This document shows positions 43,726 to 52,123 of a DNA stretch of 64,000 bases, in pieces. The DNA is from JADMJV01 sp964649085 (GTDB taxonomy: Bacteria > Vulcanimicrobiota > Xenobia > Xenobiales > JADMJV01): the NCBI GenBank assembly GCA_964649085.1, contig CAZYPN010000028.1:1-64000 (forward strand), read 5' to 3'. Under the pieces are notes generated by a model. That model was given only the letters and a program-made list of their open reading frames with translations. It had not been told where the DNA came from and made no database searches. Every line of letters begins with the position of its first letter. Within the stretch, counting starts at the first letter, position 1. The position numbers and the translations under genes are program-made.

Positions 43726-44162
43726 GGGTTTCGGGCCTTCAGCAAATCGCGAATCTCTCCCAGCAGCACTTCCTGGGCTGGGGGCTCGGCAGGAGCCGGT
43801 GGGGCGGCCTCGGCCTCTTCCTTCTTGCGCATGTTGTTGACGGCCCTGACCACCAGAAATACCGCAAAGGCCAGAATCAACGTATTGACGGCCACGGTAA
43901 TGAATTGTCCGTAGCCCAGGACAACCGCTCCGGCTACTTTGCGTGCCTCGGCCAGAGGCGTGCCCTCGGCCACCGTACCCTTCAGCACCATATAGCTGTT
44001 GCTGAAGTCAGCCTTGCCCATCAGGCCTGTGAGGGGCACCACCAGCTCGTCGACGAACGACTTCAAAATGGTGGTCATGGCACTGCCGATAATCACGCCC
44101 ACGGCCATGTCCATGGCATTGCCGTGACCGACAAAGTCTCGAAATTCCTTCAAAATTGACAT
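43722..44162 (-). CDS. mscL: Large-conductance mechanosensitive channel MscL
   Basis: 146 residues. N-terminal amphipathic helix and TM1: LKEFRDFVGHGNAMDMAVGVIIGSAMTTILKSFVDELVVPLTG, with the pore-lining AVGVIIG; TM2 in FITVAVNTLILAFAVFLVVRAVNNMRKK; and a C-terminal cytoplasmic bundle VLLGEIRDLLK. A Pro/Ala/Glu-rich linker precedes the bundle. Homopentameric emergency valve against hypo-osmotic shock. Start ATG 44162 (MSILKEF); the frame begins at 44180. Confidence 0.97.
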   Translation of the reverse strand: MSILKEFRDFVGHGNAMDMAVGVIIGSAMTTILKSFVDELVVPLTGLMGKADFSNSYMVLKGTVAEGTPLAEARKVAGAVVLGYGQFITVAVNTLILAFAVFLVVRAVNNMRKKEEAEAAPPAPAEPPAQEVLLGEIRDLLKARNP

Positions 44163-44228
44163 TCTCGATAGTTTGCCCAAAACCGCTGGCGTCCTGCCAG
44201 GAGCCCACTGACGGTCGACTTTCTGACC

Positions 44229-44309
44229 TTAGAGCAGGCCGGCGGCGAACAGCTCCCGTAAGGTCGCCATCGGCACTCCCGAGCGCTGCGAGACTTCCCT
44301 GAGACTCAC
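44229..44309 (-). other. 26-codon ORF resembling a helix-turn-helix start
   Basis: GTG at 44309 to TAA at 44229 gives 26 residues with LREVSQRSGVPMATLRELFAAG, which resembles a MerR/AlpA-type HTH. It starts 2 nt after the calpain-like stop codon and has no Shine-Dalgarno. Could be a remnant or chance. Nothing else is seen in 44163-44311. Confidence 0.2.
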
Positions 44310-44311
44310 GG

Positions 44312-45337
44312 CTAGGAGGTGGGCACCGTTCCCCCGGAGCCCGAGGGAAACAGGGCCTCTTTCAGGCTCTCCCACTTTTTCGACCAGCCCGAGCCCCCAT
44401 CGGGATGCTCATAATGGATGGTAGAAAAGCTGCGCTTGAACTCGCCGAGATTCATGGCAAAGCTGCCGTCCAGTTCTCCATCCAGAGCTCTGCCCTGGGC
44501 ATCTACGGGTTCTCGGCCGTTGGGGTCCTGCAGCCGAACACGGTCGTTGTGGGCGTCGAAGCCCAACACCGCAAAAGAGTGATTCTTCTCCAGACCGGGC
44601 ATCTCGCGATCAAGCCCGCTGCGCCCGGCAATGACCACCGCCTGCTGACTCAGGGCCTTCTGGATCTTTTTGCGAGTGGTACCTTCGCTTTTGAAGCGTA
44701 GCCAATCGCCGTCGACCTTGTTTCCGGTAAGCATCTGAACCGCCTCGCCGGGTTGGGTGCTGCCTACCGGGCCCAGAGCCTTCGAGAGCACCGTCATCCA
44801 CAGGCCGTTGAAATAGGCGCAGGACTGATGCAGCAGATCCCAGGTATCGGGCATCTCCACCCAGCGCTCGGGCTGGTTGGGCAGTTGCAGGCGAATCTTG
44901 CCACCTTCTTCCGCCATCATGCTCTGCAGCGCCTGAGGACGCTGCTTGGCCAGGGCAATCGCCGTAGAGGTCAACACGCAGTTGGACTGGCTGCCCTGAC
45001 GTACCAGAGAAGGCTCGGGGGCGCCGCGAAAGAGCTCGCGAGAAGTGTCCAGCCGGGCCAGGCGATCCTGGTAGAGCGATTCCAGACGCTCTTCCCCCTC
45101 CAACAGTCCGAGATTGGCTGGCGAGAGCGGCTGAGCAAGCCGTTCCACCACCTCGGGAAGCACAGCTGCCAAGGCCGCATCCTCACCCTGCAACTGGCGG
45201 TTGCCCGCCAACTGGCGCGCCTGGCTGGCCGACACCTGATTGCGGCCCTGCGTCAGCGGTGACAGGCGTTGTTGTAAAGATCGGGTGAGCGAGCTGGAGG
45301 TAGTCACTTCTCCTTTAGCATAGGGCCAGAAAGGCAT
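44312..45337 (-). CDS. Calpain/papain-like cysteine protease-family protein
   Basis: 341 residues. After an N-terminal disordered and helical part (1-105), the catalytic core has the Cys in VRQGSQSNCVLTSTAIALA (C120), His in EKNHSFAVLGFDAH (H253) and Asn in RLQDPNGRE (N273), in the order and spacing of calpain C2/papain-fold peptidases (QGxSNC, GHAYSVL, RNPWG). No signal peptide. ATG 45337 is used; GTG at 45307 follows AAAGGAG closely. A divergent partner, an arginine-deiminase-fold enzyme, shares the 216-bp regulatory region. Possibly a secreted or intracellular protease acting with it (inference). Confidence 0.7.
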   Translation of the reverse strand: MPFWPYAKGEVTTSSSLTRSLQQRLSPLTQGRNQVSASQARQLAGNRQLQGEDAALAAVLPEVVERLAQPLSPANLGLLEGEERLESLYQDRLARLDTSRELFRGAPEPSLVRQGSQSNCVLTSTAIALAKQRPQALQSMMAEEGGKIRLQLPNQPERWVEMPDTWDLLHQSCAYFNGLWMTVLSKALGPVGSTQPGEAVQMLTGNKVDGDWLRFKSEGTTRKKIQKALSQQAVVIAGRSGLDREMPGLEKNHSFAVLGFDAHNDRVRLQDPNGREPVDAQGRALDGELDGSFAMNLGEFKRSFSTIHYEHPDGGSGWSKKWESLKEALFPSGSGGTVPTS

Positions 45338-45381
45338 TCAGGCGCTTCCGGGTTGTAAACCTTCGGCCCAATTTCCAAGCG

Positions 45382-45407
45382 CAGATATCTGCTTTATCGT
45401 ATATCTG
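45382..45407. promoter_or_regulatory. Palindrome/direct-repeat operator candidate
   Basis: CAGATATCTG (45382-45391) is a perfect 10-bp palindrome, and ATATCTG recurs at 45401-45407, 16 bp on. It lies in the divergent intergenic region between the protease and deiminase-like genes. Confidence 0.35.
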
Positions 45408-45472
45408 GGCACAAGGCCACCTTCGAGAGACACGGATCCCCCATAGTGCGCAAGAATTTATCTAAAAAACCG

Positions 45473-45478
45473 TATAAT
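45473..45478 (+). promoter_or_regulatory. Consensus -10 box upstream of the deiminase-like gene
   Basis: A perfect TATAAT. No good -35 is seen at 17 bp upstream. It lies downstream of the GTG at 45446, so that codon is probably not used and the start is GTG 45554. Confidence 0.5.
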
Positions 45479-45553
45479 CAACAACCGCGGAATCCAGCCA
45501 TTGCTTTACACTTCGTTCACCCCGCACCGAGATCTTCAGGCCATAATGACGAG

Positions 45554-46996
45554 GTGAAGATCCAACACGCTCCCCTGCCCTCTGCCTTTCGCCCGGTCGG
45601 GAATCGTCCCGAGCCAGGCTCGAACCGAACGACAACCGAGGCCCGCACTCCACTGTCGCGCGAAGATGCCGTTGTTCTCAGCAACCAGCAGCTGGCTGGT
45701 CTGGCGGGCCAACCCGAGGCTCAGCGCCGACTGGCCTGGAATCTGGCCGAGCATGCCACCCCGCTCTTTGGCGTGGGCGGGCTGCTGTTCCCCGACAGCT
45801 GTGGAAACATTCAGCACATGGCCCTGCAACTCGGCAATGTGGAGTTCGACAAGCCCCTGCCTCAGGAAACCCACCAGGGACTGATGGGGGTATGGCAGCA
45901 ACTGTTTCAGGAAATGAGCCCGCAAACCCATTTCAGTGTGGTGTGTGCCGACGCCCAGGGCGAGCAGTCGGTACAGCAACTGGTCGAGCGCAGCGGCATC
46001 GACCCCTCGCGCGTGTCTATTCTGCCGGCCAACTCCGAAAAGGGCATGTCGATCTGGATCCGCGACTCGATGCTGCCGGTCAAGGACTCGGCCGGGCTCA
46101 GCAAGTTGCTTATCCAGGACCGTACCTACTGGCCTGGTCCCGAAGACAATCGAGTGGCACCTCTACTCGACGAGGCTCATCCTCAAATCTCGTCGCAGGC
46201 CCACCCGGCCCTGCGCATCGACGGTGGCAATGTGCTCAGCAATCGCCGCCACAGTGTGGTGGGCAGCGACTCCATTCGGCATACCCGGGCCCGGCTCCAG
46301 GAACTGGCCCAGGACCCCGAACGCCTGCGCGAAATCGAAGACTTCTATCGCAAGGCCAGTGGCCAGGAACCAGGGCCCCACATGTGGGACGATTTGCCCC
46401 GATTGGTATTCGAAAACGAATTCCAAAGGCCCGTGCTGGTCGTGGCGCGCGAGCGAGAACAGCCGGCCTTCCACATCGACATGACCATGACGCCCATCGG
46501 CGATTACAAATTCCTGGTGGGTGACCCGGGAATGGCCATCCGTGCCCTGCAAGCCCTGAGCCCCCAACAACGCGACGAAGTGAACCGCAGCATGGCGCTG
46601 CAGGCCGGAATCACTTCGGGCGAAGACCTGGTGCAAAAGCTCATCGACGCCAACGGCTCTTCGGAAACCCAGGCCAACTACGATGCTACCGCCCAGGAAC
46701 TGGCCGAGGCCGGCTACGCCATTGAACGGGTGCCCGCGCTGATGGGCCTGCGCACCACCTGGAGTGTGCCCTACCTCACCTACAACAACTGCATGATCGA
46801 GCAGTACACCGACGACCTCGGGTTCCAGGTGCGCAAAGTGTATCTGCCCCAGTATGGCTGTGAACCCCTGGACCGCATGGCGGAAGAAATCTATCGCTGC
46901 AATGGGTTTGAGGTCGTTCCCCTGGAAATGGGCTCGATCTCCAAACTGGAAGGGGCCATCCGCTGCAGCTCCTACGCCCTGGAGCGTGCCTTTTGA
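45554..46996 (+). CDS. Arginine-deiminase-fold (guanidino-modifying/peptidylarginine deiminase-like) enzyme
   Basis: 480 residues from GTG 45554 (frame open to 45446, but a TATAAT box at 45473 argues against it). The deiminase/amidinotransferase active site is recognisable: WIRDSML (R170, D171), RIDGGNVL (DGGN, 223-226), FHIDMTMTPIGDY (H307, D309), and the nucleophilic Cys471 in EGAIRCSSY near the C-terminus. Length suits a protein-arginine deiminase or an amidinotransferase rather than small-molecule arginine deiminase. Could citrullinate proteins or peptides; the substrate is not visible. Cotranscribed with the following exported protein (TTGA overlap). Confidence 0.75.
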   Translation: MKIQHAPLPSAFRPVGNRPEPGSNRTTTEARTPLSREDAVVLSNQQLAGLAGQPEAQRRLAWNLAEHATPLFGVGGLLFPDSCGNIQHMALQLGNVEFDKPLPQETHQGLMGVWQQLFQEMSPQTHFSVVCADAQGEQSVQQLVERSGIDPSRVSILPANSEKGMSIWIRDSMLPVKDSAGLSKLLIQDRTYWPGPEDNRVAPLLDEAHPQISSQAHPALRIDGGNVLSNRRHSVVGSDSIRHTRARLQELAQDPERLREIEDFYRKASGQEPGPHMWDDLPRLVFENEFQRPVLVVAREREQPAFHIDMTMTPIGDYKFLVGDPGMAIRALQALSPQQRDEVNRSMALQAGITSGEDLVQKLIDANGSSETQANYDATAQELAEAGYAIERVPALMGLRTTWSVPYLTYNNCMIEQYTDDLGFQVRKVYLPQYGCEPLDRMAEEIYRCNGFEVVPLEMGSISKLEGAIRCSSYALERAF

Positions 46997-47844
46997 AGTA
47001 TTTCTGGCTGCTGCTACTGCTGAGCTATAGCCTGTCCGTGGCAGCGGAAGAGCTAGAGCTGAACCTGTTGCTACTACCGCTCTCCACTACGGGAAGCTTC
47101 ACCCCCGTCGACGAAGACCAGCTCACCCGCAGCCTGGAGCAGCAGTTGCACGCGATGCAGCCCAAAAGCCGTTTTCAACTGGCTCGCAGCGCCGAACTGT
47201 CGCCTTTCCAATACCCGGCCCACAGCGATCTGCCCCCTACCGCAAGTCAGGCGGGTCAGATGTGCCAGACCTACGGAAGCCGCCAGCTGTGCTGGATTTC
47301 GCTGCACTTTCATCCCGAATACGACGCTACGTCGGGCTCGCTGGTCATTGCCGGGGCCGCCCGCGTGTGGGTCTATCATTCCGACCGCAAGCAGGTGGTG
47401 CTTGACCAACCCCTGGCCATGGTCGAACAAGGACAGGTCAAAGACCTGCAGCACGAGGAAGCCTGCCGCAAGCTGGCCGATGAACTCACCCACCGCTGCC
47501 TGCGCGACCTGGCGCTGCAGCTGGTGGCCCTGGCCGAACAGCGCACCCAGCGTGCCCAGCAACACGCGGCCCAGTGGAGCGCTCCCCAACCCGCTGCCCA
47601 GCATTCCCACGACTACCAGATGATGATTCACTCCATCGGCGACTATCAGAAAGCGGCCCGAGACCACAATCACATCGACATCACCAACAGCGAGCAGAAC
47701 ATGCTGCACTTCTGGTCGTTGCTGAACGCCCAGGAGCAACAGGACATCGCCAAGCAGTTTCCGGGCATCTCCCAACTGATGAAAGCCCGGCCCTACTCGG
47801 GCAGCTGGCGCTACTACTACCGCCGCCGACCCTTCGAATACTGA
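46993..47844 (+). CDS. Exported hypothetical protein
   Basis: 283 residues with a signal peptide (MKYFWLLLLLSYSLSVAA). TTG start 46993 overlaps the upstream stop. The mature first half is alpha/beta with GQMCQTYGSRQLCWISLHFHPEYDA and RVWVYHSDRKQVVLDQPLAMV; the rest is helical and rich in Gln, His and Ala, ending in YYYRRRPFEY. I do not recognise a family. Because it is coupled to the deiminase-like enzyme it may be a partner or substrate. Confidence 0.5.
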   Translation: MKYFWLLLLLSYSLSVAAEELELNLLLLPLSTTGSFTPVDEDQLTRSLEQQLHAMQPKSRFQLARSAELSPFQYPAHSDLPPTASQAGQMCQTYGSRQLCWISLHFHPEYDATSGSLVIAGAARVWVYHSDRKQVVLDQPLAMVEQGQVKDLQHEEACRKLADELTHRCLRDLALQLVALAEQRTQRAQQHAAQWSAPQPAAQHSHDYQMMIHSIGDYQKAARDHNHIDITNSEQNMLHFWSLLNAQEQQDIAKQFPGISQLMKARPYSGSWRYYYRRRPFEY

Positions 47845-47867
47845 GCGGGCTACCCCACCAGGAGACA

Positions 47868-48644
47868 ATGGCCTATAATGGTCCCATGCAAGAGGACCAC
47901 CTCGATCGCTGGATTACCAATGAGTCGGAAAGTCGCGACGGGCTGGAACGTCGTCACTGGTTGCGAACTCTTTGTAGCTGGCCGGTGGAACTCTCTCCGG
48001 GATTGCGGGGAACGGTGGTCGACATTTCTCCTCGAGGCTGTCAGATTCAGATCGCCGGCAAGCCAGGCGCGGCTCCAGGCACGTCATTGGAACTGAAGAC
48101 CCTGCGTCCCGTGCGCCCCCCATTGCAAGCATCGGTGAGGGCTGTGCTGCGCTGGTCCCAGCGAGAGGGTGGGGCAAGCTGGCTGGGATGCTCATTTGTC
48201 AACGACAAAACCCTGGAGCAGAGCTGGGTGCAGGCACTGTTGACCAAGGTGTTTCAGCGCCACCCCGAGCAAAAGCGCACCAATCTGCGCATTCCCTGCC
48301 ACATTCCGGCTGCGCTCAGCAGCCCGGAAGGCGGACTAACGGTCACCGTCCTCGATCTCTCGTTGGGAGGTGCCATGTTGGAATGTGGACAGCCCCTTTC
48401 GCCCGGAAGTTCGGTGGCTCTATTCCTGGGACCCTGGGCTCCCCTGCCGGGCCTGGAGATCCCTGGGAAAGTGCAACGGATCTTCAAGAGCGGTGGAGTG
48501 TTTCGTTTCGGCCTGCGATTCGAGCGTCGTCAGAGCGGAGAAACCATCGTTGCCTACCTACATCAGGCCTACGAACTGGCGCGCCAAGAGCGCGGGGGCC
48601 TGCACCCGCTGCCGCTGGAGAAGAGCCCCGGTTCGGGCGATTAG
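47868..48644 (+). CDS. Tandem PilZ-domain protein (c-di-GMP receptor)
   Basis: 258 residues from ATG 47868 (GGAGA upstream). Two PilZ domains, each with both c-di-GMP binding motifs: RHWLR then DISPRG in domain 1 (about 28-65), and RTNLR then DLSLGG in domain 2 (about 138-170). Cytoplasmic. It follows the exported protein by 23 nt on the same strand. Links cyclic di-GMP to some surface function, possibly the nearby pilus or secretion systems (inference). Its 3' end overlaps the convergent marR gene by 4 nt. Confidence 0.88.
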   Translation: MAYNGPMQEDHLDRWITNESESRDGLERRHWLRTLCSWPVELSPGLRGTVVDISPRGCQIQIAGKPGAAPGTSLELKTLRPVRPPLQASVRAVLRWSQREGGASWLGCSFVNDKTLEQSWVQALLTKVFQRHPEQKRTNLRIPCHIPAALSSPEGGLTVTVLDLSLGGAMLECGQPLSPGSSVALFLGPWAPLPGLEIPGKVQRIFKSGGVFRFGLRFERRQSGETIVAYLHQAYELARQERGGLHPLPLEKSPGSGD

Positions 48645-49156
48645 CCCGGCTCGCGATCGGCTCCAAGTGGAGCCAGGCCGGGCGTGAGCAACGGATGAGC
48701 CTCGAGTTCCTCGGCATCCATCATGGCGGCGATGCGTTGCAACGACGCCAGCAACATACTGCGCTCCCAGTCTTGAACCCGACCTAATCGACGCAAGAAA
48801 GCCTCTTGCAGCAGCGAGGGTGCCTTGCCCAACACCTGACGAGCCAGGTCGGTCAGCTGATAGCCTCGCATTCTTCGGTCCTCGGTCCCCTGGTCGCGCT
48901 CTAACAATCCCTTGGCCTGCAATCGTTCCAAGATGCCGCTCATGGTGGGTTGGCTCACGCTGAGTTCGCGAGCGAGCGTGGTGGGGGTGGCGGGATGTAG
49001 TCGCTCGACCGCCTTGAGCACCGACAACTGGGGCGAGGTCAGACCGAATTGCTGGACCAGGTTTTGCGAATGCAGTTCGATGGCGCGAATGATGCGCCGA
49101 ATGGATCGAAGGATTTCCTCTTCGAGCCCCTCCAGATTGGCAGCCGACATCGGCAC
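48641..49156 (-). CDS. MarR-family transcriptional regulator
   Basis: 171 residues. Winged HTH with LTSPQLSVLKAVERLHPATPTTLARELSVSQPTMSGILERLQAKGLLER and the wing DRRMRGYQLTDLARQVL; flanking helices for dimerisation. GTG 49156 (or ATG 49150). Divergent from the spermidine-synthase-like gene with 104 bp between; likely regulates it and itself. The intergenic stretch has repeated AGCAAT and AAAGCTTT elements that could form an operator. Confidence 0.9.
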   Translation of the reverse strand: MPMSAANLEGLEEEILRSIRRIIRAIELHSQNLVQQFGLTSPQLSVLKAVERLHPATPTTLARELSVSQPTMSGILERLQAKGLLERDQGTEDRRMRGYQLTDLARQVLGKAPSLLQEAFLRRLGRVQDWERSMLLASLQRIAAMMDAEELEAHPLLTPGLAPLGADREPG

Positions 49157-49260
49157 AGTGTATTCGTTTCTGGAGCAATTTTCAACAGTTTAAAAGCTTT
49201 AGCAATCTAGATATCGCGACTCGAAGGAGTCTCTCTCTCACCAAAAGAACATAGCCCACT

Positions 49261-50136
49261 ATGAAAGCTCCAACCTTCGGATGGCTTGAGGAACTCTGTG
49301 GCACCTCGTTGCGCACCGGCCTGGCCCTGGAACAGGTGCACTTTCGGGGGCGAACTCGCTGGCAGGAAGTGCTTATCGGGTCAAACTCCGAGATCGGCCG
49401 ATTTCTGGCGCTGGATGGCCAGCTCCAATCGGCGGCTTTGGACGAATTCATCTACCACGAATCCCTGGTCCATCCGCCCCTTCTGTTGCATCCCCAACCG
49501 CGCCGGGTTCTGGTGTTGGGAGGCGGCGAAGGGGCCACGCTGCGCGAGGCGCTGAAGCACCCCAGCGTAGAGAAAGTAACGATGGTGGAACTCGATGGCG
49601 AACTGATCGACCTCTGCCGGCAACACCTTCCCGAGTACTCGCGGGACAGCTTCCAAGACCCTCGACTGGAGCTCGTGGTTGGCGATGCCTGGGCCTGGAT
49701 GATCAGTCACCCTCAGAAATATGACATTATCCTTAGCGACCTTACCGAACCGGATGAGGAGAGCCATTCGCAGCAGCTCTTCTCTCGCCAGTTCTTCGAA
49801 ACGGCTCGTCAACGTCTGGCTCCCGGTGGCATCCTGGCTTTGCAGGCCTCCAACGGTTCGTGGGGCTACCTGCAACGTCATCGACGGGTACGTCAATTCT
49901 GTTCGCTGCACTTCGCCGAAGTGCATAGCCTGCTCGTTCCCATTCCCTCGTTCGGATGCTCATGGGGCTTTCTGCTGGCCAGGCCTGAGGGCGATTGCGC
50001 CCCGCTGCCGAGCGCCGAGGAGTTCGATCGGCGTGTGCAAGAAAGGAATGTGGAAGGCTTGCGCTACCTGCAGGGATCCACTCTGGCCGCGGCCCTGGCC
50101 CACCCCGGCTACATCGTCGATTTCCTGGGCCGCTAA
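49261..50136 (+). CDS. Spermidine synthase-like aminopropyltransferase
   Basis: 291 residues of the SpeE/thermospermine synthase fold: EFIYHESLVHPPLLLHPQPRRVLVLGGGEGATLREALKH (SAM/dcSAM-binding GGGEG), VELDGELIDLCRQHLPEY, GDAWAWM, and YDIILSDLTEP carrying the catalytic-loop Asp (D-L-T-E-P in place of the usual D.TDP). Transfers an aminopropyl group from decarboxylated SAM to a diamine. No speD (SAM decarboxylase) lies nearby. Divergent from marR. Confidence 0.85.
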   Translation: MKAPTFGWLEELCGTSLRTGLALEQVHFRGRTRWQEVLIGSNSEIGRFLALDGQLQSAALDEFIYHESLVHPPLLLHPQPRRVLVLGGGEGATLREALKHPSVEKVTMVELDGELIDLCRQHLPEYSRDSFQDPRLELVVGDAWAWMISHPQKYDIILSDLTEPDEESHSQQLFSRQFFETARQRLAPGGILALQASNGSWGYLQRHRRVRQFCSLHFAEVHSLLVPIPSFGCSWGFLLARPEGDCAPLPSAEEFDRRVQERNVEGLRYLQGSTLAAALAHPGYIVDFLGR

Positions 50137-50220
50137 ACCCTGGAAACCGTCGAGGGGAACTTTTTTGATCTTGAAGGATTTTCATTTTCATAAACGAACC
50201 TTCGCCACGAGGTTGGAAAG

Positions 50221-51708
50221 ATGTCCCGAAAGGTTCTCAATGATCGATACCAACTTGAACTGAAGTTGGGCGAAGGTGGCATGGGGTCTGTCTATCGTGC
50301 CCTGGATCTGGCCACCAATCGTGATGTGGCGGTAAAAATTCTCAGGCGTGACCTGGCAGAGTCCAAACACGCTCGGCGTCGCTTTGCCCGCGAAGCGCGG
50401 GCGGCGGGAATGCTCAATCATCCCGGCATTGTCCGCACCATGGACTTCGTCGATGATGCCCGTCCCTATCTGGTGATGGAGCTGGTCAACGGCGTGTCCA
50501 TGCGTCGCTATGTGCGCCGAGAGCGACCCGACGTCTTTCGCCTACTCGACATTTGCGACGACCTCTGCGAGGCTCTGGCCCACGCCCACGACAGGGGCGT
50601 GGTTCACCGCGATCTCAAACCCGACAACATTGTCATCACTCCTGAAGGTCGAGTGAAGATCCTTGACTTCGGTCTGGCTCGAGTGCGGATTCCCGAAATC
50701 TCCCATCTCACCCGTTCGGGCTCGGCCCTGGGGACCTGCTCCTACATGGCCCCGGAACAGGCCGCTGGCAAGCCCGCCGACGAGCGCAGCGACCTGTATG
50801 CCATCGGGGTCATCCTCTATGAAGCCCTGACTGGCAGCATTCCCTTTACGGCCGACGAGCCGGCTTCGATTCTCTACATGCACGTCCACGAGGCTCCCAA
50901 GCCGCCCCGCTCGCTCAACCCGGACATTCCCCCCGAGGTCGAGCGTCTGGTGCTGACGCTGATGGAGAAAAAACCCGGCCAGCGTCCGGCCAATGCCCGC
51001 ATGCTCAAGCAGTTGGTGGCTCAGGTGCGGCGCTCGCTGAAGGGTGACGAAACGGCCATTTTAGAGGCCGTGTCCCACACCCCCAGCCTCAGCCACCTGC
51101 CCGTGGCGGTGGCCGTGCCCAAGCCGCTCGACCTGTTTGAACCCAACCCGGGCGACGCCGTCAGCGTGCTGGCGGCTGACATTCCCAACTTCACTCATCT
51201 AACCCGCGACCGTAACCCGCTGGAAACCACCGAGCTGGAATCGGTCTTGATCGACGAACTGGAATACTGTGTTCGCGACCAGGCGGGAAAGCTGCTGGAT
51301 CGATATGGAACCCGAATCGTGGCCGCCTTCTGCGGCGCCGACCACGGCAGTCGGGCTATCCAATCGGCCCAAAGTATGCGTTCACGAGTGCAGGCGGTAC
51401 TGAGCCGCTACAGCCTTGTCACCTCACCCACCGTGTCCGCCGGAGTATTTGGGGGCGAGTTGCCCAAGCGAGCCGCTGGCGACAGCTGGGAAGAGGTCGC
51501 CAAGCAAGAACTGATGCATGGCGCCAGTCGTCTCGAACGACTGTCGCGAAAGCTGCCCGACGACACGCTGGTCTCCGAAACCTGTCTCAACAGCAACCAC
51601 GGCAACGACAACAATCAGGTGCAGGTGCACACCGAGCCCCTGCGGTCGCTGTTCGTGCGCGGTCGACGTGAGCCCATCCAGGTCTACCGAGTGGTGCATG
51701 CGGGCTAG
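50221..51708 (+). CDS. Ser/Thr protein kinase with degenerate cyclase-like C-terminal domain
   Basis: 495 residues. Kinase domain 9-275: LGEGGMGSVYR, K39 in VAVKIL, HRDLKPDNIVI (D131), DFG at 149-151, GTCSYMAPEQ, and a normal RD-type catalytic loop. No TM segment, so cytoplasmic. After a linker, residues about 315-495 resemble a class III cyclase: VSVLAADIPNFTHL keeps the first metal Asp, but LLDRYGTRIVAAF has Thr where the second Asp (GDG) should be, so it is probably a sensor rather than an enzyme. Similar in design to the TPR-cyclase protein at 36354. ATG with TTGGAAAG upstream. Confidence 0.9.
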   Translation: MSRKVLNDRYQLELKLGEGGMGSVYRALDLATNRDVAVKILRRDLAESKHARRRFAREARAAGMLNHPGIVRTMDFVDDARPYLVMELVNGVSMRRYVRRERPDVFRLLDICDDLCEALAHAHDRGVVHRDLKPDNIVITPEGRVKILDFGLARVRIPEISHLTRSGSALGTCSYMAPEQAAGKPADERSDLYAIGVILYEALTGSIPFTADEPASILYMHVHEAPKPPRSLNPDIPPEVERLVLTLMEKKPGQRPANARMLKQLVAQVRRSLKGDETAILEAVSHTPSLSHLPVAVAVPKPLDLFEPNPGDAVSVLAADIPNFTHLTRDRNPLETTELESVLIDELEYCVRDQAGKLLDRYGTRIVAAFCGADHGSRAIQSAQSMRSRVQAVLSRYSLVTSPTVSAGVFGGELPKRAAGDSWEEVAKQELMHGASRLERLSRKLPDDTLVSETCLNSNHGNDNNQVQVHTEPLRSLFVRGRREPIQVYRVVHAG

Positions 51709-51748
51709 CGCGTTGACATCCCGCGGCGCTGCCGCTTAGTCTAGAGAC

Positions 51749-52123
51749 GTGCCCAATTTCGTTTTAACTATTTTCTCAGGTCTGCTCATCCTGGTTGGCC
51801 TGGGGTTGGGAATCCGCGAAATCCGCAATCCTATCCGGCTCAACGGTGTCGTCCGGCGCACCCGTCGCAGGCTGTTGGGGGCCACGCTTCTCTGCGTATT
51901 GGGCGGAATGATCGCCCGTGGGCCGCTGCCCCAGCCCCCCGTCACCCCGGAAGTGCTCAAGTTTGCCGCCCTCTACTGGCTGACGGTCATGGGGCTCACC
52001 GGGGCGCTGGCCGCTCTGGCCCTGTGGGATACCTGGGACGGAGTCCGAGCCCTGAATCACCACCTGGATCTGGCCGAGTCGCGAGAGCTTGAGCGAATCC
52101 AAGGACACCTGAAAAAGGGTTGA
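51749..52123 (+). CDS. Small integral membrane protein
   Basis: 124 residues from GTG 51749, with hydrophobic segments at about 5-22, 42-58 and 70-92, then a charged cytoplasmic tail LDLAESRELERIQGHLKKG. Its stop overlaps the TTG of trpF (TTGA), so it may be translated with the trp genes. No family recognised. Confidence 0.6.
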   Translation: MPNFVLTIFSGLLILVGLGLGIREIRNPIRLNGVVRRTRRRLLGATLLCVLGGMIARGPLPQPPVTPEVLKFAALYWLTVMGLTGALAALALWDTWDGVRALNHHLDLAESRELERIQGHLKKG

